64,000 nucleotides of DNA, from the NCBI GenBank assembly GCA_965224415.1, contig CBDCZB010000003.1, forward strand, positions 248,001-312,000. Reading direction: 5' to 3'. Numbering within the stretch: position 1 is the first letter of the stretch; the number at the start of each line of letters is the position of its first letter. This stretch comes from DAOUJI01 sp965224415 (GTDB lineage: Bacteria > Chloroflexota > Dehalococcoidia > Lucifugimonadales > JAGWBF01). Below the pieces are notes generated by a model. It was not told where the DNA came from, ran no database searches, and saw only the letters and a program-made list of their open reading frames with translations. Of this stretch, positions 48,831 through 58,285 are shown one piece after another. The position numbers were made by a program, and so were the translations under genes.

Positions 48831-51305
48831 ATGACCGTGAAACAGGTGGAACTCAGGTACAGTCCAAAGGAGATGGACCGTAAGTGGCAAAGCCGCTGGG
48901 AGGGGGACGGCCTGCATAAAGTCCGCGACGACGACCCCAGGCCGAAGTGGTACGAGCTAACCATGTACCCCTACCCATCGGGCGACCTGCACATCGGCCA
49001 CTGGTACGTCATGGCGCCGTCGGACTGCCACGCACGGTTCCGGCGCATGCAGGGCTACAACGTTCTCCACCCCATCGGCTTCGACGCTTTCGGACTGCCT
49101 GCTGAGAACGCCGCAATACAGCGGGGCATCCATCCCTTTACCTGGACCATGTCCAACATTGAGAAGATGCGCACACAGCTCCGTTCGATAGGAGCCGTCT
49201 ACGACTGGGACCGTGAGGTGATTTGCTGCCTGCCTGAATACTACAAGTGGAACCAGTGGTTCTTCATTAAGCTGTACGAAAACGGTCTCGCCTACAGGGG
49301 CAAGGCGCCGGTGGTATGGTGCCCCTCCTGCCAAACCGTCCTGGCAAACGAGCAGGTGGTCAACGGACGCTGCGAGCGATGCGAAACTCCCATCACACGC
49401 CGCGACCTTGAACAATGGTTCTTCAAGATCACCGACTACGCCGAGCAGCTGCTGGACTTCAGCGGCCTTGAGGACTGGCCGGAGAAGATTCTTACCATGC
49501 AACGCAACTGGGTGGGCAGAAGTGTGGGCGTGGAGATAGGGTTCGACATATCCCACCTGGGAGCCGACCAGGAGGAGATTCGCACCTTCACCACTCGCAT
49601 CGACACCATCTACGGGGTCACCTTCCTAGTTCTGGCCCCGGAGCACCCGTTGGTCCCCCAATTGACGACTCCCGACAAGCGGGCCGAGGTGGAAGCCTAC
49701 GTGGACGAGACCCGACGCCAGACGGAGATCGCCCGGATGTCCGCCGAGAAGGAGAAGACGGGCGTCTTCCTGGGTTCCTCCGCGATCAACCGGGTCAACG
49801 GCGAAAGGGTGCCAATATTCACCGCCGACTATGCTCTGATGAGCTACGGCTCCGGCGCCGTCATGGGCGTGCCCGCCCACGACCAGCGGGACTATGAGTT
49901 CGCCCTGAAATACGGGCTGCCCATCCGCGTGGTCGTCGCTCCTCCCGATTGGTACGGGCAGGAACTGCCGGAAGCGTACGTGGATGACGGAGTCATGGCG
50001 GCCTCGGACCAGTTCGACGGCATGCCCAGCGCCCAGGGTAAGGAGGCCATCGCCGACTACGTGGAAGCCCAGGACTGGGGGAAGCGTGGAGTCTCCTACA
50101 GAATCCGGGACTGGCTTATCTCTCGGCAACGGTATTGGGGTACGCCCATTCCTGTGGTCTACTGCCAGAAGTGCGGGACAGTGACCGTGCCCGAGGAGGA
50201 CCTGCCCGTCCTTCTCCCGGAAGACGCCGAATTTAAGCCCACGGGCGAGTCGCCCTTGGAGTCCAATGCCTCTTTCGTCAACGCCGAGTGCCCTAAGTGC
50301 GGCGGTCCGGCCAAACGGGAGACGGACACCATGGACACCTTCGTCGACTCCTCCTGGTACATGGAGCGTTTCACCAGCGCCAACTACGACGCCGCCGCAT
50401 TCGACGTCGACGTCCTCAAGCAATGGATGCCCACCAAGCAGTACACGGGCGGCGCAGAGCACGCGGTGATGCACCTGCTCTACTCCCGTTTCTTCACCAA
50501 GGCTCTCCGCGATATGGGAATTCTCGACTTCGACGAGCCCTTCCTCCGGCTCTACAACCAAGGGATCATGCTAGGCGAAGACCACGAGAAGATGAGCAAG
50601 AGCCGGGGCAACGTGGTCAACCCCGACGACTACGTGGAGTCCCTTGGGGCCGATTCCATGCGCTGCTTCCTCATGTTCCTGGGACCCTGGGACCAGGGAG
50701 GACCCTGGAGTACGTCGGGAATCAACGGTGTCGCCCGGTGGCTCAATCGTGTGTGGGAGCTTTGCCGCAGCGACGCGTCCGACCTGGACGGGTCTCCGAC
50801 CAATCCCCAAGCCGTCAAGAATACAGTGCGGATGCTCCACCAGACCATTAAGAAGTGCCATAACGACCTGGACAAGTTCAAGTTCAACACGTCCATAGCG
50901 TTCCTGATGGAGCTTTCCAACGAGATGTCACGCCAGTGGAACTCCGCCGACCTGGACTCGCATACCTGGCGCGATTGCGTGGAGAAGTTCCTGCTGATGC
51001 TGGCGCCTTTCGCACCGCACCTGGCCGAGGAGCTTTGGGAGCAGACGGGTCGCGAGTACAGTATCCACAACCGGCTCTTCCCCCAGTGGGACGAGGACCT
51101 GGCCGCCGAGGAGGAAATCACACTGGTGGTACAGGTCAACGGCAAGCTGCGAGATCGCCTCCAAGCCCCCGTGGACATCACCGAAGACGAAGCCAAAGAG
51201 AAGGCGCTGGCCGCCCTCCGGCTAAGGAACCACCTAGCAGAGGGCCAGGAACCCCGCCGCGTGGTCTACGTCCCCGGCCGCCTCGTAAACGTCGTCCTGG
51301 GGTAG
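48831..51305 (+). CDS. leuS: Leucyl-tRNA synthetase
   Basis: 824-residue class I synthetase charging tRNA-Leu. The HIGH signature is in PYPSGDLHIGHWYVM (near residue 53) and KMSKS in HEKMSKSRGNVVNPDDY (near residue 586). The inserted CP1 editing domain holds TFTTRIDTIYGVTF, with the threonines of the editing pocket. Zinc-type cysteines are in CPSCQTVL and CERCE. Start ATG at 48831. No T-box leader was recognised. Confidence 0.96.
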   Translation: MTVKQVELRYSPKEMDRKWQSRWEGDGLHKVRDDDPRPKWYELTMYPYPSGDLHIGHWYVMAPSDCHARFRRMQGYNVLHPIGFDAFGLPAENAAIQRGIHPFTWTMSNIEKMRTQLRSIGAVYDWDREVICCLPEYYKWNQWFFIKLYENGLAYRGKAPVVWCPSCQTVLANEQVVNGRCERCETPITRRDLEQWFFKITDYAEQLLDFSGLEDWPEKILTMQRNWVGRSVGVEIGFDISHLGADQEEIRTFTTRIDTIYGVTFLVLAPEHPLVPQLTTPDKRAEVEAYVDETRRQTEIARMSAEKEKTGVFLGSSAINRVNGERVPIFTADYALMSYGSGAVMGVPAHDQRDYEFALKYGLPIRVVVAPPDWYGQELPEAYVDDGVMAASDQFDGMPSAQGKEAIADYVEAQDWGKRGVSYRIRDWLISRQRYWGTPIPVVYCQKCGTVTVPEEDLPVLLPEDAEFKPTGESPLESNASFVNAECPKCGGPAKRETDTMDTFVDSSWYMERFTSANYDAAAFDVDVLKQWMPTKQYTGGAEHAVMHLLYSRFFTKALRDMGILDFDEPFLRLYNQGIMLGEDHEKMSKSRGNVVNPDDYVESLGADSMRCFLMFLGPWDQGGPWSTSGINGVARWLNRVWELCRSDASDLDGSPTNPQAVKNTVRMLHQTIKKCHNDLDKFKFNTSIAFLMELSNEMSRQWNSADLDSHTWRDCVEKFLLMLAPFAPHLAEELWEQTGREYSIHNRLFPQWDEDLAAEEEITLVVQVNGKLRDRLQAPVDITEDEAKEKALAALRLRNHLAEGQEPRRVVYVPGRLVNVVLG

Positions 51306-51415
51306 CCGCCTCACATCACCGTTAGGCCTGATTCTGTCGAAGGCCCCTCCTCCCACGCCTTTCCCGTTGTATGGTAGGATTAGGCGTCAAATACGTCCCC
51401 CCAAGGAGATGTCCC

Positions 51416-53059
51416 ATGAAAGGCAACACGGCCATTGCCAACATCCTCAAGCTGGAAAACACCGACTACCTATTCTGCTATCCCGCCAACCTCCTCATCG
51501 AAGAGGCGGCCAAAGCCGACATCGAACCTATCATGTCCCGCACCGAGCGCACCACCGTCAACATGGCCGACGGGTACAGCCGCATCAACAATGGCCGCAA
51601 GCTCGGAGTGGTCGTCACTCAGTCAGGGCCGGGGGCGGAAAACGCCGTGGGAGGCATTGCCCACGCCTACGCCGAGTCGGTGCCAATCCTGGTGCTGCCG
51701 GGCGGAACGCCCCGCGGCTCCGCGGGCCAGCCCCCCGACTTCAGCGCCGTGGACAACTACCGGGGCATCACGAAGTGGACGGCCCAAATCAACCAGACCG
51801 AAAGAATTCCCGAGCTCATGCGGCGGGCCTACACCCAGCTAAAGTCGGGCCGGGGAGGCCCCGTGGCCCTGGAGGTGCCCCAGGACGTGGGAGGGGACGA
51901 GCTGGACGAGTCCGCCTTCGACTACAGGCCCGTCAAGGCGTTGCGGAGCATGGGAGACCCTGAGGACGTAGCCGCCGGCGCTCGCGCAATCCTGTCCGCC
52001 AAGAGGCCCGTCATATTCGCCGGACAGGGAATCCTCTGGGCCGAGGCGTCGGAGGAGCTTAAGGAGTTCGCGGAACTAGTCAACTGCCCGGTCATGACCA
52101 CCAACCCCGGCAAGAGCGCCTTCCCTGAAAACCACGCCCTTGCGCTGGGCACGGCGGCCCGGACGATGACCAGGATGGCGAGGGTCTTCATGGAAAAGTC
52201 GGACCTTATCTTTGGCGTAGGGGCGGGGTTTGCCTCCAACCTGGCCAACGCAACCGTGCCCTCAGGCAAGACGCTTGTGCAGTGCACCGTCGACGTGGCC
52301 GACCTGAACAAGCGGCTTCCAATCGACCACGCCGTCGTAGGGGACGCCAAGCTGGTGCTGCAACAGCTCATCGAAGAGGTGAAGAAGCAGGCGGGACCGG
52401 ACGGCAAGAAGGGTGACGACTCGGTCGCCCAGGAGATAAAGCAGGTCAAGGACGAGTGGCTGGATGAGTGGATGCCCCTGCTCACGTCCAACGAGACGCC
52501 CATCAATCCCTACAGGGTCATCTGGGACTTCATGCACACCGTGGACCGCACCAAGACCATCCTCACCCACGACTCAGGCCACCCCAGAGACCAGACCATC
52601 CCCTTCTACGAGGCCATAGTCCCCAGGGGCTACATAGGTTGGGGCAACTCCAGCCAGTTGGGCTACTCCATCGGAATCGCCATGGGAGTCAAGCTGGGGG
52701 CCAAGGACAAGACGGTAGCCACCATCATGGGAGACGCCGCCATAGGCATGGCCGGAATGGACATTGAGACGGCCGCGCGGCACAAGATTCCCATTCTCAT
52801 CATAGTGCTTAACAACCACGTCCTCTCGGGCTACTCCGCCAACTACCCGGTGGCCGCCGAGAAGTACGCCTTCACCAATCTCTACGGCCAATACGCCGAC
52901 TTGGCCAGGGCCCTGGGCTCCTACAGCGAACGAGTCGAGGACCCCGCTGAAATCGTGCCCGCCATCAAGAGGGCCCAGGCGGCAATGGACGCAGGCCAGC
53001 CCGCGCTGCTGGAGTTCATGACCAAGGAGGAGAACACCCTCTCCCACCACACGCGGTAA
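51416..53059 (+). CDS. Thiamine diphosphate-dependent enzyme (acetolactate synthase-like)
   Basis: 547 residues from the ATG at 51416, since CAAGGAGATG precedes it. The N-terminal Pyr domain has the catalytic Glu segment SRTERTTVNMADGYSR; the middle domain is FAD/nucleotide-binding-like; the C-terminal PP domain has MGDAAIGMAGMDIETA followed by LNNHVLSGY, the Mg/ThDP motif. Related enzymes are acetolactate synthase, benzoylformate decarboxylase and oxalyl-CoA decarboxylase. The substrate is not determined and no small regulatory subunit is near, so true acetolactate synthase is less likely. Confidence 0.88.
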   Translation: MKGNTAIANILKLENTDYLFCYPANLLIEEAAKADIEPIMSRTERTTVNMADGYSRINNGRKLGVVVTQSGPGAENAVGGIAHAYAESVPILVLPGGTPRGSAGQPPDFSAVDNYRGITKWTAQINQTERIPELMRRAYTQLKSGRGGPVALEVPQDVGGDELDESAFDYRPVKALRSMGDPEDVAAGARAILSAKRPVIFAGQGILWAEASEELKEFAELVNCPVMTTNPGKSAFPENHALALGTAARTMTRMARVFMEKSDLIFGVGAGFASNLANATVPSGKTLVQCTVDVADLNKRLPIDHAVVGDAKLVLQQLIEEVKKQAGPDGKKGDDSVAQEIKQVKDEWLDEWMPLLTSNETPINPYRVIWDFMHTVDRTKTILTHDSGHPRDQTIPFYEAIVPRGYIGWGNSSQLGYSIGIAMGVKLGAKDKTVATIMGDAAIGMAGMDIETAARHKIPILIIVLNNHVLSGYSANYPVAAEKYAFTNLYGQYADLARALGSYSERVEDPAEIVPAIKRAQAAMDAGQPALLEFMTKEENTLSHHTR

Positions 53060-53199
53060 GTCCGATTTAGGGCTAGACGTAGGACTGGTTTGATGACTTG
53101 GTCAGCGCGACTAAGTTTCTAGGGGTAGGTTGTCCTGTTAGGGTATAGTAGGTTAAGCGTGCTCTACACAACCTATCCGTTGGAACAGGAAGAAAGCGC

Positions 53200-53379
53200 A
53201 TGTCGTATTTCTTAGACCTGTTTACACCAGAGACGTGGAACATTTTCCGTAAGACTGACCCTAGTGTCACAGGCTTCCGGGCACGATATAGACGAGTGGC
53301 ATTCGAGCAAATTAATCCGGGGGACTTCTTTCTATGCTACCTAACTAGTAGTCAGTCAACTTTGGAATCAAAAGGGTAA
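53200..53379 (+). pseudogene. EVE-like domain protein, N-terminal fragment ended by IS630
   Basis: 59-codon frame with AGGAAG before the ATG. The first 49 residues (MSYFLDLFTPETWNIFRK, GFRARYRRVAF, INPGDFFLCYLT) match the start of EVE-like RNA/modified-base-binding proteins. From 53348 the frame is IS630 sequence. Even without the insertion, the frame would have stopped about 11 codons later in the antisense of the VWA gene, so the gene was probably truncated before the IS arrived. Confidence 0.7.
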
Positions 53380-54008
53380 AGCCGGTGAAGTTTGGTCCGG
53401 GCGTCCTGGGTGTTGAACCTCCAGTGGATGGTGGCTTGGGCGGCGTTGCGTTTCTTAACCAGGGCCTGGACTTCCCGCCGGAGCGTCTCCTCGTCGGGGA
53501 GTCGCTGCTTCAAGCAGGATCGGGATAGTACGCTGAACTCGATTTCCGCCATGTTCAACCAACTCCCGTGCTTGGGGGTGTAGTGGAACTCCAGCCGCTT
53601 GGCAATCCGCCGGGCCTCTGCCGCCGGGAACGTCTCGTACAGGGACGCCGGACGGTGCGTGTTCAGGTTGTCCATGACCACCCTCACCACCGGCGTCTCC
53701 GGGTAAGCTTCGTCCACCAGCCAACGCATCTGATGGGCGAAGTCCTCCATGGTGCGCCGCCGGGTCACCGCCACGTGACGCCAGCCCGCCAGCGGCTCAC
53801 AGGCCAGGAACAGGTTGCGGACGTCCTCCCTCCGGTGCTCGTAGTCCTGCCGAAGCGGAATTCCGGGCCGGGTCGGCAGAGATGGCCGCGTCTCGGCCAA
53901 CAACTGGGTCGATGTCTCGTAAAAGCAGACCACCGGCCGTCGGTGGTCATAGGGTTCGGCATAGAGGTCCAGCAGGTCCTCCATGTTGGCCACGAACTCC
54001 GCGCTCAC
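53352..54008 (-). CDS. IS630 transposase OrfB, first catalytic Asp replaced by Tyr
   Basis: 218 residues from the ATG at 54008; the open frame continues upstream to an A7 tract. It is the catalytic half, with Asp in VMDNLNTH and Glu in WLNMAEIEF. The first catalytic Asp position reads VVCFYETSTQ, that is Tyr at residue 30 (codon at 53919-53921) in place of Asp. A GAC to TAC change explains it. The enzyme should be inactive. Confidence 0.9.
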   Translation of the reverse strand: MSAEFVANMEDLLDLYAEPYDHRRPVVCFYETSTQLLAETRPSLPTRPGIPLRQDYEHRREDVRNLFLACEPLAGWRHVAVTRRRTMEDFAHQMRWLVDEAYPETPVVRVVMDNLNTHRPASLYETFPAAEARRIAKRLEFHYTPKHGSWLNMAEIEFSVLSRSCLKQRLPDEETLRREVQALVKKRNAAQATIHWRFNTQDARTKLHRLYPFDSKVD

Positions 54009-54508
54009 CTTGGTAATGCGCGATTCCCTCTTCTGCCAGGGCTTGAGAGCGTTTTTTTGAGACGCTTGCGCACCCCTTCGTGAGACATGGAGGAGGCCAA
54101 CTTCAACTCCACCACCTTGCCAGCCAGCAGGCGCAGGGTCCAGTGGTCATGCCCTGCCGGCGGCGGGCTGCAGGCCAGGGCGATCAAGTGGGCCTCGCCC
54201 CGGTCGTCCAGCTTCCGGCGCCGGTTGGCCTGGGGACGGTCCTTCAGAACCCCGGACAACCCTTCTTCGGTAAAGCGCCGCTTGACCCGGTACACTGTGC
54301 CCAGGGCCACATCCAGGGCTTCAGCCACTTGGGGAGCAGGCCAACCGTCGTCGCTCTTGAGGAGAATCCGGGCCCTGGGGGTGATTCGGGCCGGGTGTTT
54401 CCCAACCCGAATCAGACGCTGGAGTTCTTCTCGTTGTTCCAGCGCCAGCCCCACTGAATACTTGTCCCTGACCATCACCGCCACCCCCGCCAACAACACT
54501 TCCCACAA
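54005..54508 (-). CDS. IS630 transposase OrfA (copy 3)
   Basis: N-terminal DNA-binding half, up to 167 residues; an inner ATG giving MVRDKYSVGL fits the other copy better. Helix-turn-helix sequences ARILLKSDDGWPAPQVAEAL and GTVYRVKRRF are present. It ends beyond an A7 tract (54052-54058 in plus coordinates as T7), where a -1 shift would enter OrfB. Confidence 0.87.
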   Translation of the reverse strand: MWEVLLAGVAVMVRDKYSVGLALEQREELQRLIRVGKHPARITPRARILLKSDDGWPAPQVAEALDVALGTVYRVKRRFTEEGLSGVLKDRPQANRRRKLDDRGEAHLIALACSPPPAGHDHWTLRLLAGKVVELKLASSMSHEGVRKRLKKTLSSPGRRGNRALPR

Positions 54509-54568
54509 GGCAGGATAGCCTAATTGTCCGTTTTCTTAAACAAATGCTAAAACCAAGTTGACTGAGTA

Positions 54569-56599
54569 CTAGCGGTTTACGTGCTTGCGGCGGTTGTTGA
54601 CGTAGTCCACCAGGACGAACTCGCCGAGCTTGTCGGGGGCGCTGTAGAAGGCCCTGCCCCGGTTGATTCGTGTCATCCTGTCCACGAAGTCCATCAGCTG
54701 ATAGTTGTTCTCCAGCATGAAGGTGTTGATGACGATGCCTTCCTGGGTGCACTTCCGGGCTTCTTTCAGGGTTTCCATGATGGTCTTGTAGCTGGGAGGG
54801 TAGCTGAACAGGGACTGGTTGCCCTCCAGGTAGGCCGTGGGTTCCCCGTCGGTGATGAGAATAATCTGGCGGGAGCCGCCCTTTTCCTTGGACAGCAGCT
54901 TCCGGGAGAGCATCAGCGCGTGGTGGATGTTGGTGCCTGAGACCCAGGAGTTCCAGTTGGACTTGGCGAGCTCATCTTCCTTAATTTCGACGGCGTAGTC
55001 GGAGAACCCCACCACATAGAGGTTGTCCCTGGGGAACTGGCTGTGTATGAGGGCGAACAGGGCCATAGCCACCTTTTTGGCAGCATGGAAACTGCCGAAA
55101 AGCCCCATTGATCGGCTCTGGTCGAGCAACACCACGGTGGCGGCCCTGGTCATGTGCTCGTTGCGGTATATCTCGAAGTCTTCAGGAGTCAGCTTGACGG
55201 GCAGGTCCGGACCCGTCCGGGTGATGGCGTTCTTCACGGTGGTGTTCAGGTCAAGCTGGAAGGGGTCGCCGAACTCGTAGGTCTTGGTCTCGGTGATGGT
55301 GTCCCCGCCTCCGCCCCGATTGTCAAGCTCGTGGTTGCCCATGCGGTCCTTCTTCAGATTGACGAAGACCTCTTTAAGCGCCCTTTGGCCGATGCGCCGG
55401 ATGGCTTTGGCGGTCAGGTCGGGCCGTGCGCCGTCGGTGATGTAGCCTGCTTCTTTCAGTTGGTCCATCAGTTTTTGGAGCTGTTCCCAGGCCTGGCGGG
55501 CCTCTTCACCCAGCTGATCCTCAAGCTGCTGCGTGTCCAGGTCGTCCGGGTTGCCCGACCTCATGGTCTGTCGTATGGCCCGTTCCAGCTCGTCCATGTT
55601 TTGGAGGTCCGACATCAGTTCCATAGCCTGGTCAAGGGTCAGGCTCTCGTCTCCCAGGAAGGGGTACTGGTGCCTGAGGTCGTCCATGGGCATCAGCTGT
55701 TCCATCAGCGAAGCTAGCTGGGCCATCTGACGCTGGGTTTCGGGGTCGAGGACGGAGTTCAGGGCCTCCTCAAGCTCACGCCGCGCCTCCGGAGACATGC
55801 TGTCCATCATGGACTGCATCTGGGCCATCTGTTGGAGCATGTGCTGCATAAGCTCTTCCAGGCTCTGGGGCGGGTTCTGCCCGAACATCGGGCCGTACTG
55901 CTGCATGAACCCGTCGAAATCGGGTTGCTGTCCGTTTGCCTCGTCCTGGAGCATCTGGTTCAGCTGACTTAGCATGTCGCGCATGGCGGCCATGTCGTCA
56001 GGGGTCATGTCCTTCAGCCGCTGCATGATGTCCTGGGACAGGTTCTGGGCCATTTGGCTCTGGAGCATGTCCAGGAGTTCCTGGAACTTCCGCTGGGCCT
56101 CGGGGTCCATGAAGTCGTACTCCATGAGCTCCCGGATGGCTCCTCCGGCGCTTTCGGGGAGGGCGTCCAGCTTTTCCAGATTGCGTTGGGCCCGCTGTTC
56201 CAGCAGCTTGGTCAGTTGCTCCATCTGGGCCCGCTCGGGGCCTTCGGCGTCGCCGGCCTTGGACGCGGCGTCATCCAGCCTCTTGCCGATTCCTTCCCGT
56301 TCGGTCTTCAGGACATCTTTGAGCCGCTCTTTGATGTCCTCCATAACCGAGTCCATGTTATACCGCTGGAGCTGCTCTTTTCGCCGATCCTTCAGCTTGT
56401 CCAGAAGGTCTCGCAGGCCGGGCATCTGTCTGCCGAACTGGTCCTTCATGCCCCGGCGCATCAGATCTCTCAGGGCACGGAATACGTCTCCGTCTGCAAG
56501 GACGTCGTTGGACAGATGGTCCATAAGCTCATCGGCGTCCATCTGGAAGACGTCTTGTGAGCCGTCCCATCGACTGTATCTATAGCGACCGCTTAACAT
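54569..56599 (-). CDS. VWA domain-containing protein with long helical N-terminal region
   Basis: 676-residue protein. Residues 1-450 are rich in Met, Gln, Leu, Asp and Glu and look largely helical (for example MLQSQMAQNLSQDIMQRLKD). The C-terminal von Willebrand factor A domain has the metal-ion site DQSRSMG near residue 495, with VGFSDYAVEI, SGTNIHHALML and ITDGEPT. Such proteins often act with MoxR AAA ATPases as chaperones, but none is adjacent here. The stop codon TAG is formed by the IS630 target TA plus the last base of the element. Start ATG at 56599. Confidence 0.85.
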   Translation of the reverse strand: MLSGRYRYSRWDGSQDVFQMDADELMDHLSNDVLADGDVFRALRDLMRRGMKDQFGRQMPGLRDLLDKLKDRRKEQLQRYNMDSVMEDIKERLKDVLKTEREGIGKRLDDAASKAGDAEGPERAQMEQLTKLLEQRAQRNLEKLDALPESAGGAIRELMEYDFMDPEAQRKFQELLDMLQSQMAQNLSQDIMQRLKDMTPDDMAAMRDMLSQLNQMLQDEANGQQPDFDGFMQQYGPMFGQNPPQSLEELMQHMLQQMAQMQSMMDSMSPEARRELEEALNSVLDPETQRQMAQLASLMEQLMPMDDLRHQYPFLGDESLTLDQAMELMSDLQNMDELERAIRQTMRSGNPDDLDTQQLEDQLGEEARQAWEQLQKLMDQLKEAGYITDGARPDLTAKAIRRIGQRALKEVFVNLKKDRMGNHELDNRGGGGDTITETKTYEFGDPFQLDLNTTVKNAITRTGPDLPVKLTPEDFEIYRNEHMTRAATVVLLDQSRSMGLFGSFHAAKKVAMALFALIHSQFPRDNLYVVGFSDYAVEIKEDELAKSNWNSWVSGTNIHHALMLSRKLLSKEKGGSRQIILITDGEPTAYLEGNQSLFSYPPSYKTIMETLKEARKCTQEGIVINTFMLENNYQLMDFVDRMTRINRGRAFYSAPDKLGEFVLVDYVNNRRKHVNR

Positions 56600-56713
56600 A
56601 ACTGCTGTCTGGGATGAAGTCGGATACCGTAAGGGACTGTATGCCTCCCCTGCTCCTTGTCCCTCATGTTGCGCCCAGGGCGCTGCTGTGATTCCAGGGT
56701 GAGCTCCGCGATT

Positions 56714-57565
56714 TTACCGGCCTTTGAAGGCGGGTTTGCGCTTTTCCACGAAAGCCCTGACGGCTTCCTTGTGGTCATCGGTGCTTCTGGCGATGTCCTG
56801 GGCGGCGTGGCCCATCTCCAGACTCTCTTCCAGGCTGACATCCATGGACTTTCTGACCAGGTACTTAATCAGGGACATCGCCTGTGTCGGGCCGTTGGCT
56901 AGCCTCGTGGCCATTTCCATTGCGGAGGGCATCAACTCTTCGTGGGGATAGACTTTGCTGACCAGGCCCAAACGGTGGGCCTCGGTTCCGTCTATTCTGT
57001 CTCCGGTGTACTGTATGAGAAGCGTGTTGCTCAGTCCGATGAGCCGAGGCAGTTGCCAACAGCTGCCGTCTCCGGGTATTAATCCTCTGAGAACGAAGGC
57101 TTCCGAAAAGATCGCATTCTCCGAGGCCAGGCGTATGTCGCAGGCAAGGGAGATGCCCATGCCGACGCCCATTGCATAGCCGTTGACGGCGGCGATGGAC
57201 GGCTTCTGCAGGTTGTGGATGCGGAGGGGGAAATTACCCACTCTCCAGGCTTCGTCCGATTCCGCCCGGGACCCGAACCGCTTTTCCATCTTGCCCCAGG
57301 GAAGTTCGGCTTTTTCAGCAGGCGGCTCGCCTGAGCGCTGCTGGGCTTCCCGGTCCATTCGCCGGACGTTGGCGCCGGAGCAGAAAGCAGGGTCGGCGCC
57401 GGTGAGAAGCAGCACACGGTCGTCCGGGTCCTGCTCGAAGCGGTCCAACTCCTCCCTAATCTGCGCGGTCATGTCCGCTCCCAGAGAGTTGCGCGTAGGC
57501 GGGTCGTCCATAGTTATGACGAGCACCCCGTCCGTACGTTCCACTCTGATCATCTGGTCAGCCAT
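56714..57565 (-). CDS. Enoyl-CoA hydratase/isomerase family protein
   Basis: 283 residues from the ATG at 57565, chosen because GGGAGGAA lies just upstream; a frame to 57739 is rejected. Crotonase fold: the oxyanion-hole segments are PAFCSGANVRRM and NGYAMGVGMGISLACDIRLAS, and SEAFVLRGLIPGDGS holds the catalytic loop. It hydrates or isomerises acyl-CoAs in fatty-acid or amino-acid breakdown. It has its own promoter region shared divergently with the MOSC gene. Confidence 0.88.
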   Translation of the reverse strand: MADQMIRVERTDGVLVITMDDPPTRNSLGADMTAQIREELDRFEQDPDDRVLLLTGADPAFCSGANVRRMDREAQQRSGEPPAEKAELPWGKMEKRFGSRAESDEAWRVGNFPLRIHNLQKPSIAAVNGYAMGVGMGISLACDIRLASENAIFSEAFVLRGLIPGDGSCWQLPRLIGLSNTLLIQYTGDRIDGTEAHRLGLVSKVYPHEELMPSAMEMATRLANGPTQAMSLIKYLVRKSMDVSLEESLEMGHAAQDIARSTDDHKEAVRAFVEKRKPAFKGR

Positions 57566-57606
57566 GCGTTCCTCCCGGTCTGGGAATGGTAGAAAGGCTC
57601 TTAGCC

Positions 57607-57635
57607 GTGACAATTCTACACCACGTTCATATAAT
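57607..57635 (+). promoter_or_regulatory. Sigma-70-type promoter for MOSC gene
   Basis: GTGACA (57607-57612) and a consensus TATAAT (57630-57635) are 17 bases apart, about 58 bases before the TTG start of the MOSC protein. One of the best promoters in the window. Confidence 0.7.
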
Positions 57636-57692
57636 GTGATAGCCTTAGCCAGAGGGGACTTGTAGGCGTAGATTGGATAGGGGGCGATAACA

Positions 57693-58157
57693 TTGGCCCA
57701 AGACACAACGGGAAAAGTTCTGGCGATACAGCTTAGCAAAGAACGGCGTCAGCCCATGACCTCCACGGAAGCCGCTACAGCCATTGCCGACGTGGGAATC
57801 GAGGGGGACAGGCACGCCCAGAGGGGTTTCGCACGGCAAGTCCTAATTATGGACAAGGAAACGCTGGACCTGCTCGGGCTGTCTCCTGGGCAAATCAAGG
57901 AGAACATCACTGTTGAGGGTGTGGACCTGAACGGTATCCGCCCCGGACAAGTCTTCTTCTTCGGCGACGAAGTGACCATGGAAGCCACCGGAGACTGCGA
58001 GCCGTGCGGCCTCATGGACGAGATACGCCCTGGCCTGCGCGAAACGCTCCAGGGCAGGCGGGGCATCCTGGCCATGGTGCTGAATGGCGGCGAGCTCCGC
58101 GTGGGAGACAGCGTGAGAGTCGAGCCTTCCCCTGAGGCCCTCCAGGCCAGCTCCTAG
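57693..58157 (+). CDS. MOSC domain-containing protein
   Basis: 154-residue MOSC domain, a molybdenum-cofactor sulfurase C-terminal-like module that carries sulfur or binds Moco. The conserved Cys is in ATGDCEPCGLMDEIRPGL; GRRGILAMVLNGGELRVGDSV is the usual end. It starts at TTG after GGGGG. It may connect to the xdhC/MobA-like genes at the left of the window in Moco metabolism, although 55 kb apart. Confidence 0.88.
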   Translation: MAQDTTGKVLAIQLSKERRQPMTSTEAATAIADVGIEGDRHAQRGFARQVLIMDKETLDLLGLSPGQIKENITVEGVDLNGIRPGQVFFFGDEVTMEATGDCEPCGLMDEIRPGLRETLQGRRGILAMVLNGGELRVGDSVRVEPSPEALQASS

Positions 58158-58285
58158 TCTCCGGCCCCCGTGCCTGTCGATCTGACCGGCCAACATTTCT
58201 GCCCCAGGCGGTTCCACGGCCAGGCGTTCACGGACGCCCCGTGTTAGAATAGGGAGAACACCCCGCCCAGAGGTGGACATCCCCT

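Larger units (their letters stand above)
53348..54569 (-). mobile_element. IS630-family insertion sequence (copy 3), complete
   Basis: 1222 bp, the same length as copy 2 but diverged. Termini start GTAGTCAGTCAACTT and, inverted, GTACTCAGTCAACTT, so the inverted repeats are about 15 bp with one mismatch. TA is duplicated at 53346-53347 and 54570-54571. Transposase frames run on the minus strand. It lies exactly between an EVE-like fragment and the VWA gene stop codon. Confidence 0.93.

Noticed and set aside
51371..51415. Upstream ATG/GTG start for the TPP enzyme
   Set aside because: It would place the clear AAGGAG site inside the gene; the ATG at 51416 is right after it.
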